Assembly: GCF_029227915.1 (NCBI RefSeq)
Contig: NC_079878.1
Location: 23,773,501 to 23,837,500 of the forward strand
DNA from: Hydractinia symbiolongicarpus
Lineage: Eukaryota > Cnidaria > Hydrozoa > Anthoathecata > Hydractiniidae
DNA length: 64,000 nt
Reading direction: 5' to 3'
Numbering within the stretch: position 1 is the first letter of the stretch; the number at the start of each line of letters is the position of its first letter. A model generated the notes under the pieces. That model did not search any database. It saw only the letters and a list, made by a program, of their open reading frames with translations, and was not told the DNA's origin. Positions 43,800 to 57,179 of this stretch are shown in pieces. Both the position numbers and the translations under genes were made by a program.

Positions 43800-46078
43800 G
43801 TTCCTGGTAACGCTAATATGTTTTTCAATATTGTATTGCCGATCAAGGTTAACCACCTCCATACTGAGTTTGCAAGATGTGTGTTTGAATTAAAAAGTGC
43901 GTAAAATTTTTGATAATTAATTCTTAGAGCATATTTTAGTTGTCTGATATAGCAGTTGAGTTCAGAGTTTACATCACTTAAATGTGGTCTAAATACTTGC
44001 AAGTCAAAACTGATAGTTGTGAGAGAATACACCGAGTATATGTAAAGGACACTTTACCACACCGAAAATTATTAGTTGAAGTTTGTCCTTAAACTATGGC
44101 TAGCCATCGCCCTTTACTTAGAGGTTATTAGCTACAAAAGTAAAGAATAAACCCTTACCTTCGTACATCTAAAAAGGATTTATATTTAGTATTTCTTGAA
44201 AAAAAACATGGTTGTTTTTTACATACACACGAAAACAAACCCCCCACAAATTTCATGTTTCAACAACAAATATGGCTGCTTTACCTTCAAGCTTCTTCTC
44301 CAACTGATTCTCTTGAAAATCATGCAGGTATATTATTTGGAAGGCGAGGGTAATCGCCTAAGAGCTTTTTACCAAATAAGCTTTAGCTTAGCTAAGTAAA
44401 ATTGTCGGGATTTTATACTGAAAGAATTGGTCATTGGTCGTTTTTCGAGAAACGCGCAAAAAGAACTGGAACCAAGCGACGCGCTTCCTCCGCATTGTTT
44501 ATTTGAACAAAAGGGTTTCAATAGAAAATTATGCTGTTGTGTCTTTTTCTCTTTTATTATATCTTTATAATGATATCTATATTATTCAATGACAATGACA
44601 TAGATTGTAGTTTATTTAAACCTTATAAGGAGATTTACTTTTTTTTTCTTTTATATAGCTAATAAACTCGTAATCTCGTCTCATAATTGTTTTCTTGGAA
44701 AATAGTTTAAATTATTAATTTGTTTTTTATGTGCTGCGCGATAAAAAAAAAACGGTTAACTTTTAAAAAGAAACATTCTTTTTGTAGATTCCTGAAAAAG
44801 TATTAATACTATTTCTGATGAGCTGGTTGAAGGTATCACCGTTTTTTCTTTATATTTAACCACAATACTTGTTTAGTTAAAATGGGTCGGTAGGAGCCAT
44901 TAAAAAAAATAGCAAAAATAAAGTTAAAGGCGCCCTAACTTTAACGATCATTTTTTGTTTTCAAAAGAAAAAGCAGGAAATAAAAGAGCTTACGTTCTTC
45001 TTTGGTGCAATCGTGTTACTATATCCGCTAAAACCAACTGGGATATTGTATTAACCTTTTTAGAGGATGGCGTAAGTTATTGGAGACACTTTTTCATTAT
45101 TACCATCTTTTGTAGACTGTTAAACATGCATCCCAAATGTATCTGCTAAATTCCAATAGTTGAATAAGTTTCTTTTAACATTTATAATTGTGCGGACACA
45201 TTTATAAATGCACAATTAACTTCCGGAAACTCGAACCTCCAAGGGTCTGAGGAAAATACTCGGACTGTTAAGTCGAATTAAGTGTAAAATGAGATTTTAG
45301 TTCCAGTTAAGGCAATTTTTTCAAGAGGTTGAGCAGCAGTTACCGGGAAAAAGGTGCAATCTTTGCGATGCAACAGACATGCAAATCCTATGTAAATTGA
45401 ATTTTCCTTTACAGAAAACATTATCTATCTATACTACATCATGAGTTAATAAAATTAAAAACAAAATTAAAATCTCACAGTTATCTAGTCTTTGATTTCC
45501 TTTTCTGAAGTAAAAAGCTCGAGTTATCTGAAGAAGTTAGCCTCAAGAGGGAACTGGGAACTAATTGTATATGGTAAGAACGCTATATTTTTAAAATGAA
45601 TCCATTTTTGTAGACACCTTCTGCTGCATAAGGATCAACACTAATTGCTTTGGCTAGCTGTTGCAAGGTATTAGTTATTTATTGTTGTTACTTTTTAATC
45701 TTAGTTCTGGTACTTGTCATTGGTCCGTAGAAAAACAAAACAAAAAATTAGGTTCAAAAATAAAAGCGTCCAAGTTTCGAATTCTTCTTCTTACTATTTT
45801 GCACCCAAAAACCTGAAACATATTCGCCTGTCTTTCTGTCCAACAGGTGCAGCTTATCTCAACTCAAGATTGTATTGTATTGTTGACTAAGCTAAAAAGC
45901 AATTTGGCTAGGCTAGCACTTGTTTAAGATAAAGAACATGGTGAAACGTCAAAACAAAAAAAATAAATATTCCTATAACTACAAAGCAGTTAGTTGAAAA
46001 AAGGGTCGAAAAGCTCAACATTTATTCTTAAAAAAGGAAAGTATGTTTAAACAAAGAAAAAATGATTAAAAAATAATT
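43800..46078. other. AT-rich non-coding stretch with a possible decayed pogo-type MITE
   Basis: AAACTCGAACCTCCAAGGG at about 45230 and AAGCTCGAGTTATCTGAAG at about 45517 resemble inverted Tigger-type subterminal motifs. No supported gene. Confidence 0.3.
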
Positions 46079-46302
46079 TTGAAAAAGAAAGTATTAAAAA
46101 GCGGTTTCGCGCGCTTTAACAAAGAAACCTCCCAACCTTACCACCAACATTTGCAGTCCAAAATGTCCTTCGCCATCTGTGATCGTTGCTTATTCTTTCG
46201 TCAGCATGTCGAGGCAACGACGAACTTGAAATGGCTATTCATAGAAACTAGACTTCATAATTCTACTAAGTCTAATAAGCCTGGGCTGTCAAAAATAAGT
46301 CG
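46079..46302 (+). CDS. Candidate exon, unknown protein
   Basis: The open frame runs into a strong donor CG/GTAAGAATG at 46303. It includes QPYHQHLQSKMSFAICDRCLF, then FRQHVEATTNLKWLFIETRL and a basic Ser/Lys tail. A C-x2-C motif and the 'LFFRQHVEA' block parallel the exon at 37234-37358. Acceptor position is uncertain. Unknown function; may be part of a dispersed gene or repeat. Confidence 0.35.
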
Positions 46303-46309
46303 GTAAGAA

Positions 46310-48030
46310 TGTATCGCATTTTTTATTTGTAGCTTGAAGATTTTGTGCGCGGTTAGCACGAACTGTTTTTGACGGACAGAAACAATAAGGTTGTTATTCG
46401 TGTATAATTTCATAGATTTTCTACCACCCAAAAGAAACGGTAATATTTTATCAGTTTCAAGTTTAAACCTTTTGTGTCAAAGTTACTAAGTTGGTCCAGA
46501 ACAGCCATTCAACTACGGCTGTTTGTGTTCCCTGCAACAGAACTTGGTGATGTAACACAAATAAAAATCAGAACATACAGGTAAACTGTAGTGCTTTATT
46601 CATATAAGTAGCTACATTACATTTATTTTGTGCTCGACAAGTGCTTAACTCGTCAACATTCTACAGCGACGTTGGTATGATAATTAGCGTTCTTTTGATT
46701 GGAACAGCGATGTAATTTACAACAGAATTTTCCTGAAAATATTGAATCTTGAATTAATTTTTACTCCCCATAGCAACATTTGCACATACAAAAAGGTGAT
46801 TCCAGAATACGATGCCAATGCTTTGTATATAATATAAAGAAATGAATTAAAATTTAAATCATGAACATTTTGGACATATGTCAAGGCTAACGAAAAAGAG
46901 AAACTCAAAGATAGTAGAACATAAAGATAAACATTTCTCCGAGATTCAAGAATAGGGTTAAAAAAGGTTATGGTACGACATCAGAGAAGGAACAAAAGAA
47001 ACATCAAAGGAAAACGTTACTTAGTTTTGTCAAAGTTGAAATACCCGGTGAGTTTGTACCTTTTACTATCAAAATGATTGGGCTTTAAATAGCCACAAAC
47101 TACCCATAGGTGACATGATATGTAGTATTGAAAAGATAAAAAATAAATTTTTGCAAATGCCATAGCAAACGAGTTTAGATTTGAATGCAAAAGAATGATT
47201 GAGAAAGGGAAACGAGAACATAGTGTTAGTGTTAAACAGTCATTTTGTGCAGGACTGAGTGAGTGGTAAAGCTAAATAAATTAATGTTGATTAAGAATGA
47301 TAAAGTTCGAGCGGCATGCATTATTGAAAGTAAAAATATGGAGAAGTTAATCGAGATGGAGTTGTAAAAACAAACAAAGGTATAGCGTAAAGAAAGACAA
47401 CATAGACAGAGTAGAAGCTTATATAAATAATGAACTTGCAAAATTGTGAAATGAAGGAGAAAAAAACATGCAAAAGTTGCATAGACTATCTTGCGTCGTA
47501 CACACGCTTATTAAAGTGTCTCATTTGAAGAACCTACCACGAATTTCTTTGCGGTTCTGTAGGAATGGAATTAATTTGTAATAAGCAAGCTATAAACTAA
47601 GATCTAAAAAAACATCCACCACTAACGAAGAAGTGAGAAGGCAGCAGAGCAGAGCAGAGTGAAAAGCAAACGAGAAAAACAGCGTGTGGGTCTTTACATA
47701 CCTTTTAGGATTCCGAACACGGTCATTAACTCGATTGTAGCCACTATGGCCGATAAAAACAGATTAGTTTCGATTTTTTCTTCTTCTTAGCACTATGTGT
47801 AGTGACTGCTAAAAATACTGCAGACTGTCATTTTTAAGACGATATTATTCAATCTGTTTAGATTAAAAAAGCCTGTCTCTTTTTCTAGCTGTTCATTTCG
47901 ATTTTAGCGTCAATATTACGCTTCATTTCGTAAAAAAAATGGAAAAAAGCACTACAGAAACAAAGGTTCTTGATAATGACTTTCTTTGAGTATAAAATAC
48001 GTCTCAGTATAAATAATGTAAAAACATCAG
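46310..48030. other. AT-rich non-coding stretch
   Basis: A purine-rich tract near 47630-47690 (AGCAGAGCAGAGCAGAG) is the only notable feature. No supported gene. Confidence 0.4.
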
Positions 48031-48033
48031 GAA

Positions 48034-48115
48034 GTTCGCCATGGCATTGTGGTTATCGTGCTGCACTTACACGCAAGGCAATAAGTCGAAATGGGTTCAA
48101 GTCGCACTACAGTAG
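48034..48115 (+). repeat. tRNA-derived SINE head
   Basis: TGGCATTGTGGTTATCGTGC resembles an A-box region and ATGGGTTCAAGTCGCAC a B box (GGTTCRANTCC). The acceptor arms do not pair, so it is a SINE head, not a tRNA. The body probably extends to about 48330. Confidence 0.55.
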
Positions 48116-48379
48116 ATTTTCAAAAACAGACTGTTCGCCAATGAAATCTTGTTTACAGCTTTCCTTAAAACGATTAGAGACAGGTTTAGGAACAAGTATG
48201 AATCGGTGACCTTATAAATGCAATTTGGGACATTGGTGGTTAGTCACAAGTTGGAAACCAATAAAATAGTAATAGGCGAGATAGTAACTCCAACTACACC
48301 AGTAGCACATTCCACATTGACAGCACGCAAAAAAACTGGTTAAAGTTTGACTTATATACGCAAGAGGTACAGCATTTTT

Positions 48380-49560
48380 AAAAATTGTAAAAGTTGTTAG
48401 TAGAGAACTGAAACCATTAATGATGTGTGCTAAATCCTTTCAAAAGAAACTGAACAATTCCTAAATGTAGTCAAGGATACACGTCTAGAAGAACATAAAA
48501 TGAATGTAAGTTTTGACATTGCGGACACTGATAAGACTTGTACAGCTTTTAATTGAGTTTATGTCTTTCAAAATAGGTAATAAAGTTTTTGGGCAAGCTG
48601 GTGGGTTATTCATTGGATCTCCGACGTCTACTGTTTTTCCGAGATCTTTATTCAGCGAATTAAAGAATTGAACATATATATACTATTACATGTTCCTATG
48701 ATATGGCTCAGAAAAGTTGACGATACATTTACAATAACTAAGTATGCTGTCGATGACACTCTATCAAGTCTTAATGAGATTCACCAAAAAATTAAATTTA
48801 CTGCAGAAGAAGAAATAGATGAATTGTCTGATTGTTTGAACACGAGAAAACAATAAAAAAACGAAAGTCTATAAGAAAACGACACGTTGGAAATATGTAA
48901 AATTATGTAAAATACATGTAAAATTATTAAAAGTGAAGACCTTGACAAGACGTGCAAAAATGGTCTGTGGTGACGAAAATAATCTGAAAAGTGAGTTAAA
49001 TTATTTTGATAAAACAATGTAATTATACGGATTTCCGAGAAGTGTTGCCAAGAAAACAATGAATGAAGTCATAAACGAATGCCAAATGCAGAAGAATATT
49101 GACGACAACTGAATTAGATTGTTTTTACCTTGTGTGAAGGTTGTATTTAAGAACCGTGCAAGATTTGCCAAGAAATTTAATGTGTGAGTGATACGCAAAA
49201 AGGGTAAACTCCTGAAGAATCACTTATTTAAGATGGTGCACAAGAGAAGAAATTAGAGTTGTCTATGACTTATGCGTATAGATTGCAATAAACGATACAT
49301 CGGAGAAACAGGAAGAAAATTAGACAACCGATTAAAAGAAGACATAAAAGAAGCGATAGAAGTGAAAGAAAATGTACCGCCACTAGCTATCCCAACATAT
49401 CAAAAAACGAAACATACAGTCAATTTTAAAAAAAGTAGTAGTGTTAAAAAGAAAAGGAGGATTTAAAAAGAGAAAATTTAAAAAGACAATCACTGATGAG
49501 CTATTGACTAAAAAAAGGAGGTGCCAACGTTGTGGAAGATAGGGGAGAACATTTTATTCA
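48380..49560 (+). pseudogene. Decayed Penelope-like element: RT and GIY-YIG endonuclease
   Basis: Pieces in order, across several frames: LKPLMMCAKS; FLNVVKDTRLEEHKM and MNVSFDI; GNKVFGQAGGLFIGSPTS (the 'GxPMGSPxS' RT motif); WLRKVDDTFT with the catalytic D-D pair; HQKIKFTAEEE; LTRRAKMVCGDENNLKSEL; then CNKRYIGETGRKLDNRLKE, the GIY-YIG endonuclease core used by Penelope retroelements to cut DNA. Many stops and frameshifts. The element is inactive and I did not find its terminal repeats here. Confidence 0.75.
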
Positions 49561-51700
49561 ATCATTGTTTTTTAGTACTCTATGTGAATGATTAATTGTT
49601 TTAACCGTATTCTAGAAATTGCAAAAAAACTCTTTCATTAATAAAGAGGAGAAAAATTATGAAATAATAATAAATGTTTTTTTTTTTTGCCTTTATACCC
49701 AAACAAACTTAACATATAAATTTTGGAAATGTTTTGTATTCAGGCTATCTACATGTTTCTTTTAAAAAAATCATGGTCGTTGTTGGTTTTAAGGCTTGAT
49801 AAACCAGTTTGTTACACCAGTGGTAAGCAGCTGAGTTAACAGCATGTCCACCAGTCAATTGTGCAATACATGCTAACTCATGATACGTGGAGGTCCTAAA
49901 ATATTAGCTTAGCTATTGGTGGAAAAATCGGAGTGGACAAAGGCGCTCTTTATAAAAATGTGGAATGAAGTGCTCAAGAAAGTTTAAATGAAAAGTGAAA
50001 ATGGAAGTCTCGGACTTGACAGAGTGACTAAACAAAAGCAGTTTGTTTAATAATTCAAGTATGGCCTCAACATGATTGACGATACTTTGTTTAAAATATT
50101 TGGTGACGAGCAGAAAATAAATGTTTAAATTTCCCACTCATCGAAATCTTTCTTGTGTTATGAGTTACGCCGAATAGTGCAAGTCTCTGAGCTGCAAAAT
50201 CACGATAGAGCAATTGGCGTTCCCTTATGCGTGACTGCTTATGATAAAATTTCTGTCAGTATATACTTCAGGAGATTCCCATATGTGCAGCACCAAACAA
50301 CGCAATGAAAGGATCAGAATTCCCACAAAAAAATGAGGAAACGAAAACGAAATCTTTTGACCGGACAACTAGGTTCACAGAATGCTCGCATACGACACGT
50401 TTGAAGACTATGAAAACCATTTCTATACGGTGGTATATGTTTAAGGAATAAGGATAAATCCAGTTTAGCATTTAAGGCAGAAATTTTGCTCCAGACCACC
50501 GCGGGCAATGTGGTTAAAGGAATGTACTAAACCAATGAAAAGTTTAAGGGTGTTGCGAACACAGTATTTAAAGACATTTCAGTGGTAGAATTGAAACCTC
50601 CTTTTTTAAGAAGAGAGCATGGACTATACTGCATCACGAACCCAGGTCACCAATTAGGCTAATTTGGAGCAAGCTAACCTTTTTCAACAAATACATTGAC
50701 AAGATCGAGGTAAAAGTTAAAAAAGATTGGAAAAGAAAAAGCTTTCCACTGGGAACTTCACAAAAATTATAGATATAGGATTAAGAAATTGTGAAGAGTA
50801 AGGAAAAAATAGCAGATTCACAAGATGCTAAATAGCTGCAACAGATTCTCGTACCGGAAAAAACATTAAGAAAGTAGGGGTAATAATTCGTTTACTGAAA
50901 AAATTTATAAGTTTTTTCAGGAGTATAGTATCAACTTGGCAACCATAATAACAGTGACTGTTATGATAATATGTTCTATTGTGCTAGCAGTTAAAAAAGG
51001 TCACTAGGTAGCAATTTAAGGGACTTGGTAACTGGACTTTTTTGTGTATGATATCCATGGAAGTACTTTCACATGTGAAACAAAACGCAGCAAAATGTAG
51101 CAGTAATAGTAGTTCTTTCACTTAGAATTAGCTGGTTAGCCCTCTGCTATATCACTTACTTATCTAGCTAACGTAACCTTTCATTTTGTTCCACTTTTGT
51201 CCTCTCTATTATAATCTTTTATTATAGTCGGACTTCCACTTGATTTCTTTCCCTCTCCTGTTCGCCCATGTTGTCGCATTGCTAAAAAAAATGGTGTTTC
51301 AATGATAACTCTATGTTGCCTTTTAAAACAAAAGGAAACCTTTCCGCAAAGAATTTTTTGCTACAGTCAAAAATGTCAAAAATTGGGTATAAACGCTTTG
51401 TTTTACTACAAGTGCACAGTCACAACCCGTGTGTGTAGGAATTTGGGTTACACTAACATAACTAACTCCATTTTTAGTACAGCAAAGTCTGTTACGTTCT
51501 TCTGACGCTTACTTCTTCTGCAGATATCTGAAACTGCAATGACCTTTTTGGAATTGGCGCCCAGTAGCTGTATAATTTTTTAATACGAAGATATACCAAT
51601 ATAAAAAAGACATTAAAAATTACATTAAATGCATATAAATTCGACTGGAGACATTATACGTGGAAGGATAACAGAACATAGAAAAGATTACATTACAAGG
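49561..51700. other. Non-coding stretch
   Basis: Frames at 49913-50137, 50268-50508 and 51302-51505 show no recognisable content. Confidence 0.4.
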
Positions 51701-51707
51701 AAAAAGT

Positions 51708-53308
51708 CTAAATTTTAGCCAGTTGATAATCGACATCAATGTCTTCAGCAACCAATCTACTGCACTCTGACCTGACATTTGCCGCACGGGAGCCTGTAAT
51801 ACACAATAGGCACATTCTCAGCAGTGAAAAACTCAGTTTCGTCCGGATCCACAATATCACATTGCCCAGGTTTGGCTTTTTTTTCGCTGCGATGTCTTCA
51901 GCCAACCGATAGTAGAATGTTTGGCACTCTCGACCCATTCCGCCATAAATCAAGAATACCAACGATGTGAAGCATTCGTTGTCAACTTCCAATACTCTTT
52001 CGTTGTAGTGATTCTTCTTCTAAGCCTCCTTCCTAACATAGCATTGATTTAGGCTTTGGCGCGATGCGTTTAGATCAATGACCTTTATATCATAACATGC
52101 ATTTTGTCCTTTCTCCCAAAATTCTCGAGCTCTTACGTCTAAACGAGCTTCGTGCGACGTTTTTACTGATCGTTTGTCAAACTTTTCACCAGTGAGAGGC
52201 ATCAACATATGTTACGATTCGACATCTTTACAAAGTTGTGAAAGCATATTTGTGGTGCTGTCCCAAACATTGTTGTGGCGGATGATAACAAATCTACCTC
52301 TCTTGCAGTTCATAGCATGTTGAAAATCAAATTTGGCACCGCATGTTGTTGGGACATTAGAAAATTTCCAACCATATCTTTTTCTAACAGCATCTCAAAA
52401 ATTCTGTTTATTCAGGTCGAAGCCGTGATCTTTCAAAGGCAAAATAGTCAACCAATTCGACGATCCTTTTTCTCTGTTTCTACAACTCAGACTTGCTTTC
52501 TTGCATCTAGTTACAGTGTTAGTTTTTGAAGTAATTCATTTTGGCGACTTTCACGTTTGGCTCTGAATTTTCCCTTCGTCCTCGTTGTGGATGTTGTTAC
52601 CTATGACGTATTCTGTTGCAGGACGAGGTCTCTAACTGTCGCCGTTAATTCTCTAGAATTTGCGTACTCATGAATTACTTCCTTATGAAATATTATGAGA
52701 CCCATACCACCCATACGTGGTGGAAATGACATAAGCAGTCTTTCATTATTGGCGCATAGAATACCCTATTTAATGCAGGTATAAACTTATCACGCATTAT
52801 TCCTTCCGGTGGATATAGCAAGTCGCAAATATTCGGTAAAGTTCTTATAAAGTACGTCAATTTATTACGGAATCCATTGATAAATCCACAGTATCCAGCT
52901 TGGGGATCTATTTCCGCAATTTGTGATAGAGGACGGAATTGTTTCACCCGGGATTTAACCATGTTTGACGCATATTCTTTGGAGAGCTGAACAGTTACTG
53001 ATGTACGTTAATATTATTGGACAAAGAATAGCTATGTTATGAAGCATGACTTTCCTATTAATAGAGTTGAAGGCGTTTTCTGCATCAATCAACAAGACTG
53101 CTTCTGTTTCATCCATATCGAATATGTCATGCATAGCGTGTATTGCTGCTTCGGTTCCTGCTTCCTGCCCAGCACATAATTGTGAAGATCCTGCCGCTTC
53201 TGTTACTTTATCCTTTGTTAAAGACATAATCACTTTTCCATCTATCCTTTGGAGCACCTCCCCTACACCAATAGGTCTCAGTCCAGGATTCTTGTTCACA
53301 TGTATCAA
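51708..53308 (-). pseudogene. Decayed retroelement: RT with a C-terminal restriction-like endonuclease
   Basis: Minus-strand order: NPGLRPIGVGEVLQRIDGKV, then GSSQLCAGQEAGTEAAIHAM and AVLLIDAENAFNSINRKVML (first palm Asp); a gap; PQAGYCGFINGFRNKLTYF and RTLPNICDLL; after a frameshift PPRMGGMGLIIF; after stops GSSNWLTILPLKDHGFDLNK; CGAKFDFQHAMNCKRGRFV and IIRHNN; RLDVRAREFWEKGQNACYDIKV; and a C-terminal block to 51708. The C-x..H-x3-C-x..RHN then (R)-x-D...D-x-K layout matches the zinc knuckle and PD-(D/E)XK nuclease of RLE-type non-LTR elements. This protein type is, from memory, frequent in cnidarian genomes. The second palm motif (-DD-) is lost here. Confidence 0.65.
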
Positions 53309-53309
53309 T

Positions 53310-54445
53310 CAGCAAGCTGTAAAAGAGCTAATTGAATCCAACTCATCAGCACATAAAACATTTGTACAAAGTTTTTTGATAAATTCTGCTATTGCACTTC
53401 TTAAATGAGATGTCGTTGTACCAAATACAGATGAAGTTGAATCTGATATCTGATGCGTTAATTTAACGTTTTCCTAATCTTAAATCACTTGAACTCATTT
53501 TCCATTAAATAAAGTTTTCATGCCGTGCATCTCCTGCTCATCTTGGTTGCCCAGAGCAATATGAGTTGTTGGTTCAAAATAAATGAAGGAATTACGGATA
53601 ATCTTACAGTCTTTGAAATCATGTACGACCATGTGCAAAGATTGCTGTGAAATCGATTAGAATTTAAACCACGTGACCTTTTTGTCAACAATTAGGCGCC
53701 CTCAGAAATATGAAGTAGCCGCAAACAGCGTGTTTGACCGCACAATACGCCGTCAACTTTTCAAGAAATGAAATTTATAGACATCATAAAGTAAAATTTG
53801 TAATTGTCTCTCGCAACGGTATATATAGGATCAGGATAACTCCAGGTATTAAAGCTGTCATTGATCTTGAGATCTGATCATGATGTTTTATAATCAAAAG
53901 AAACCCCCAACCTTTTTTGATATCCGAGACGGCGCGAAGAAATGACCCTGGGCCAGGCTGGTTAAAATCAGCACGATTCGTGCTGATTTTTAGTTTATTC
54001 AAAATTTGGCATTTTGTTAAGAATTGCATGCGGACCGCCGAGAACACCGTATTGCTATAATTTATGCAAAACAATCTTAGATCGAAATCATGGATAGAGT
54101 TTTATTTTTAGTCAGAAACAAGTCGGCTAAAGTGTTTTGAGTTTTTGCTTCAAGAAAAAATGATTGCAGTGTTGCCCTCGCTTTTTTGGCTACATACAAA
54201 TTTTAAATATGTATTTACTTAAAAGTTTTCAGCCATGTATAGCTAGCTAGCTAGCAAAGGTCCAAGAGGTAATTTTGTAGCTAACAAAGGTTGTGCCAAA
54301 CCAAGGTAGCTAGCTATAGCTACACTTTTTTAATTATGATTTTTAGCTATCTTCATATTATAGTTAAAAGTGAAAGTACTTTTAGCTAGCTTCCACGCCA
54401 CAGAATTCTCAGACTGTTTTGTGATTAGAATTACTGAAGATGCCT
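53310..54445. other. Non-coding; contains a 26-bp perfect palindrome
   Basis: AAAATCAGCACGA followed by its exact inverse lies at about 53964-53990. Just left of it, on the minus strand, TGGCCCAGGGTCATTTCTTC and GCCGTCTCGGATATC match 55948-55985 in plus orientation. GCTAGCTAGCTAGC repeats near 54240. Confidence 0.55.
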
Positions 54446-54755
54446 ATTATTATTTTATTATTAAAATTATTTACCCAGGATAGCCTCTTCAGTTCCTGTT
54501 GGTAATGCTATCAACAAGGGTCCTGCAAAGGGGGTCCTAGCGCATTTAAAGCCATATGAGCTACAAAGTCTTGCAAGCACAGCAATCACTCAACTAGACA
54601 ACCGCCTAAGATATCAATCCTATTCTTATGCTGAACGCTAAGCAAAAAGAATAGATACACACTTTTATAGTCTCTGACATGACTCGGCTGGGATTTGAGC
54701 CCAAGACCTTCCGCACTGCAAGCGAACGCTCTACCACAAGGCTAGTTAAGTTTTT
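54446..54755 (-). repeat. tRNA-derived SINE, about 310 bp
   Basis: On the minus strand a head with A box (CTTGTGGTAGAGCGTTCG) and B box (CTTGGGCTCAAATCCC) is followed by a body of about 200 bp and an (AATAAT)-type tail at 54446-54475. The head resembles tRNA-Ala/Cys but has no pairing acceptor stem. Pol III would transcribe it from the internal boxes. Good head, body and tail order makes this the clearest SINE here. Confidence 0.7.
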
Positions 54756-54759
54756 AGTA

Positions 54760-55925
54760 TTTTTTTAGACACATGCAGTCTTTCTAATTCCATTTTTGTC
54801 TTGCGGGCGACTTATTGCTGACGTGAACCTCTATAAACCTAAGTTGAGGCTTTATCACGCCGGCATTATAGTGGCGTGGTGTAGCTATATATTATACTAG
54901 TATTGAGTCATCAACGTAACCATGTGTCGGATACAGATCAGATATATACGTTTTGACGTATATAATAACTGGCTCCTTTTGTCTGTTATTGTCGTAATTG
55001 TATTGTCTAAATAATTTTACAATTGTTAGGTCAAAATTTATAATTGTCTTTAAAAAAAATCTTATCGCCCTGCTTTAAATGCCTAAACTCGAAAAGTATA
55101 GCTATTACAGAATCATTTTTTTATTCTAATCCCATCAGACCAGCATATTATCATATTACAGTTTCGGTTTTCACGAAACGAGTCCCTGGAAACTCATTTA
55201 CAACTAAATGACCACTATGGTCAAACCAATTGACTTTTTTCAATAATTTATGTTTTTTGCTTTACTAAGAGATTAAAAGTCATAAAACATAGGATGTTGC
55301 ATTTCATGCAGATTATGTTATTTAATCTGTAAAATCGATTTAATTAAGCGTATAACTATTTAGTTCATTAAATGGTATGAACTTCTTAATCCAGTTTTTT
55401 AATCTTTTTCAACCAAATCAACAGCATATGATTTTTTTGTTTATGTATTCTGCCTCGAAAGAATATTAGCTAGAGTGTAAAAGAAGGTCTGTTTAGGAGA
55501 AATAGGATTAGTTGTGTATACCTGTATATACCTTGTGTTGTATTTGAGCTAGCTAGATAGCTGCTAAACATGTCTTCAAAGAAACATTCATTGTGTTTTT
55601 TACTACACTCTGTGGACAAAAGCTAGCATAGCTAGCTTTCTAGTCTAAGCTACCTCCTCAACTGCACTGCAAAAAAAACAGAAGCTTACTTTAGCAGTCT
55701 CTGAGTACAACTAAAAGCTATTTAATTATGTTTGCACGTTAAGCTATACTAACAATGCCAAATATTTTATTTTTCACAAAAATAAATTTAGTCCAGCAGA
55801 TCATAAACATTCCAGCGTCCCTTTCGTACATAAACTTAGCGCCATTATTTTTTTTCTGTTATCATTCAATTTTTTAGTCATAAATTAATTTATCTTCATA
55901 ATTAACAGAAACATGAGAAACCAAT
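54760..55925. other. AT-rich non-coding stretch
   Basis: GCTAGCTAG and AGCTAGCATAGC short repeats. No supported gene. Confidence 0.4.
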
Positions 55926-56006
55926 CATATCTCGGAACTGACCTGTGTGGCCCAGGGTCATTTCTTCTCGCCGTCCGAGATTGTCAAGAAGAGAAAAATG
56001 GGCCTG

Positions 56007-56360
<354 letters not shown>

Positions 56361-56452
56361 TACGTAAGATGGTACTGCAAGTAGCAAGACACACGCTATG
56401 CGGTATAAAAAGGACAGGGAAATCCGTAATTTTTCCACGGGCCACCGATTAG
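56361..56452 (+). mobile_element. Helitron-like 3' end beside the microsatellite
   Basis: ATGGTACTGCAAGTAGCAAG, CGGTATAAAAAGGACAGGG, then CCGTAATTTTTCCACGG and GCCACCGATTAG. The terminal hairpin and CTRR-like end (TTAG) are degenerate. The 5' end was not found. Confidence 0.5.
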
Positions 56453-57179
56453 TTATCTTAAACTCTCAAGGGATAGCCAAAAAAGTTCGAGTTAGCGAGT
56501 GTTCGAGAAAACGGATGCAAGTGGTGTGAAAGTTCGAAATAGGAAAGTTTTGAAATTGAGTAAAAAAATCAAAACTAATTTATAAGATCACATTACTTAT
56601 AACCCAGAGAGATTTTTCTCAGCATCAAACAAGAAAAAAGTTTATTTGAAGGATTTATAATAATCGAAGTAGTAGTAAAAGTACGATGTATCAACCGATA
56701 CATCGCATTTTTTATAAATTCCTGTTTAACTCTAATTTTTTTTGAAAAAAAAAATCTAAAATACTAGACTGCTTTTTGGCATTTAGTTAATTAATTTGCC
56801 TTCCACAAACAAAGATTCGAAGCGCTATAGAATCTGTTCATCGTGTAATCTCGAACCTCGCTCGAGACAAACCTGGTTGTGAGCTTGGAATCGTTTTCAA
56901 TTATCATGGCCTCTGTATCCAAACAACTGAGTGTCTTTTATGCAGGGCGAGGAGCCGTTACTCAGTAGTACGGAAACTCCATCAGTCGTGACAAGGGAGG
57001 ACTTGACATAGGCAATCGCAGAGAATAATCGGGATCTGATGAACCTATTTAACGAAAAATTTTAAGCCTCACAAGACCAGCTTAGCCATCCCCACAGACA
57101 AGGGGAGATCGTTCCAATCTTTATTAGAGAGGAGAGAGGAGAATCTACGTCATCCTGCTCCCTTGTCGCAACGAGGCAG

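Noticed and set aside
54670-54755. Functional tRNA gene on the minus strand
   Set aside because: A and B boxes are good but the acceptor arms do not pair and a SINE body and tail follow.
56456-56520. Left terminal repeat of the pogo-type element ending at 58518
   Set aside because: The GAGTGTTCGAGA motif is in the same orientation as at the right end, not inverted, and lacks a CAGT..TA boundary.
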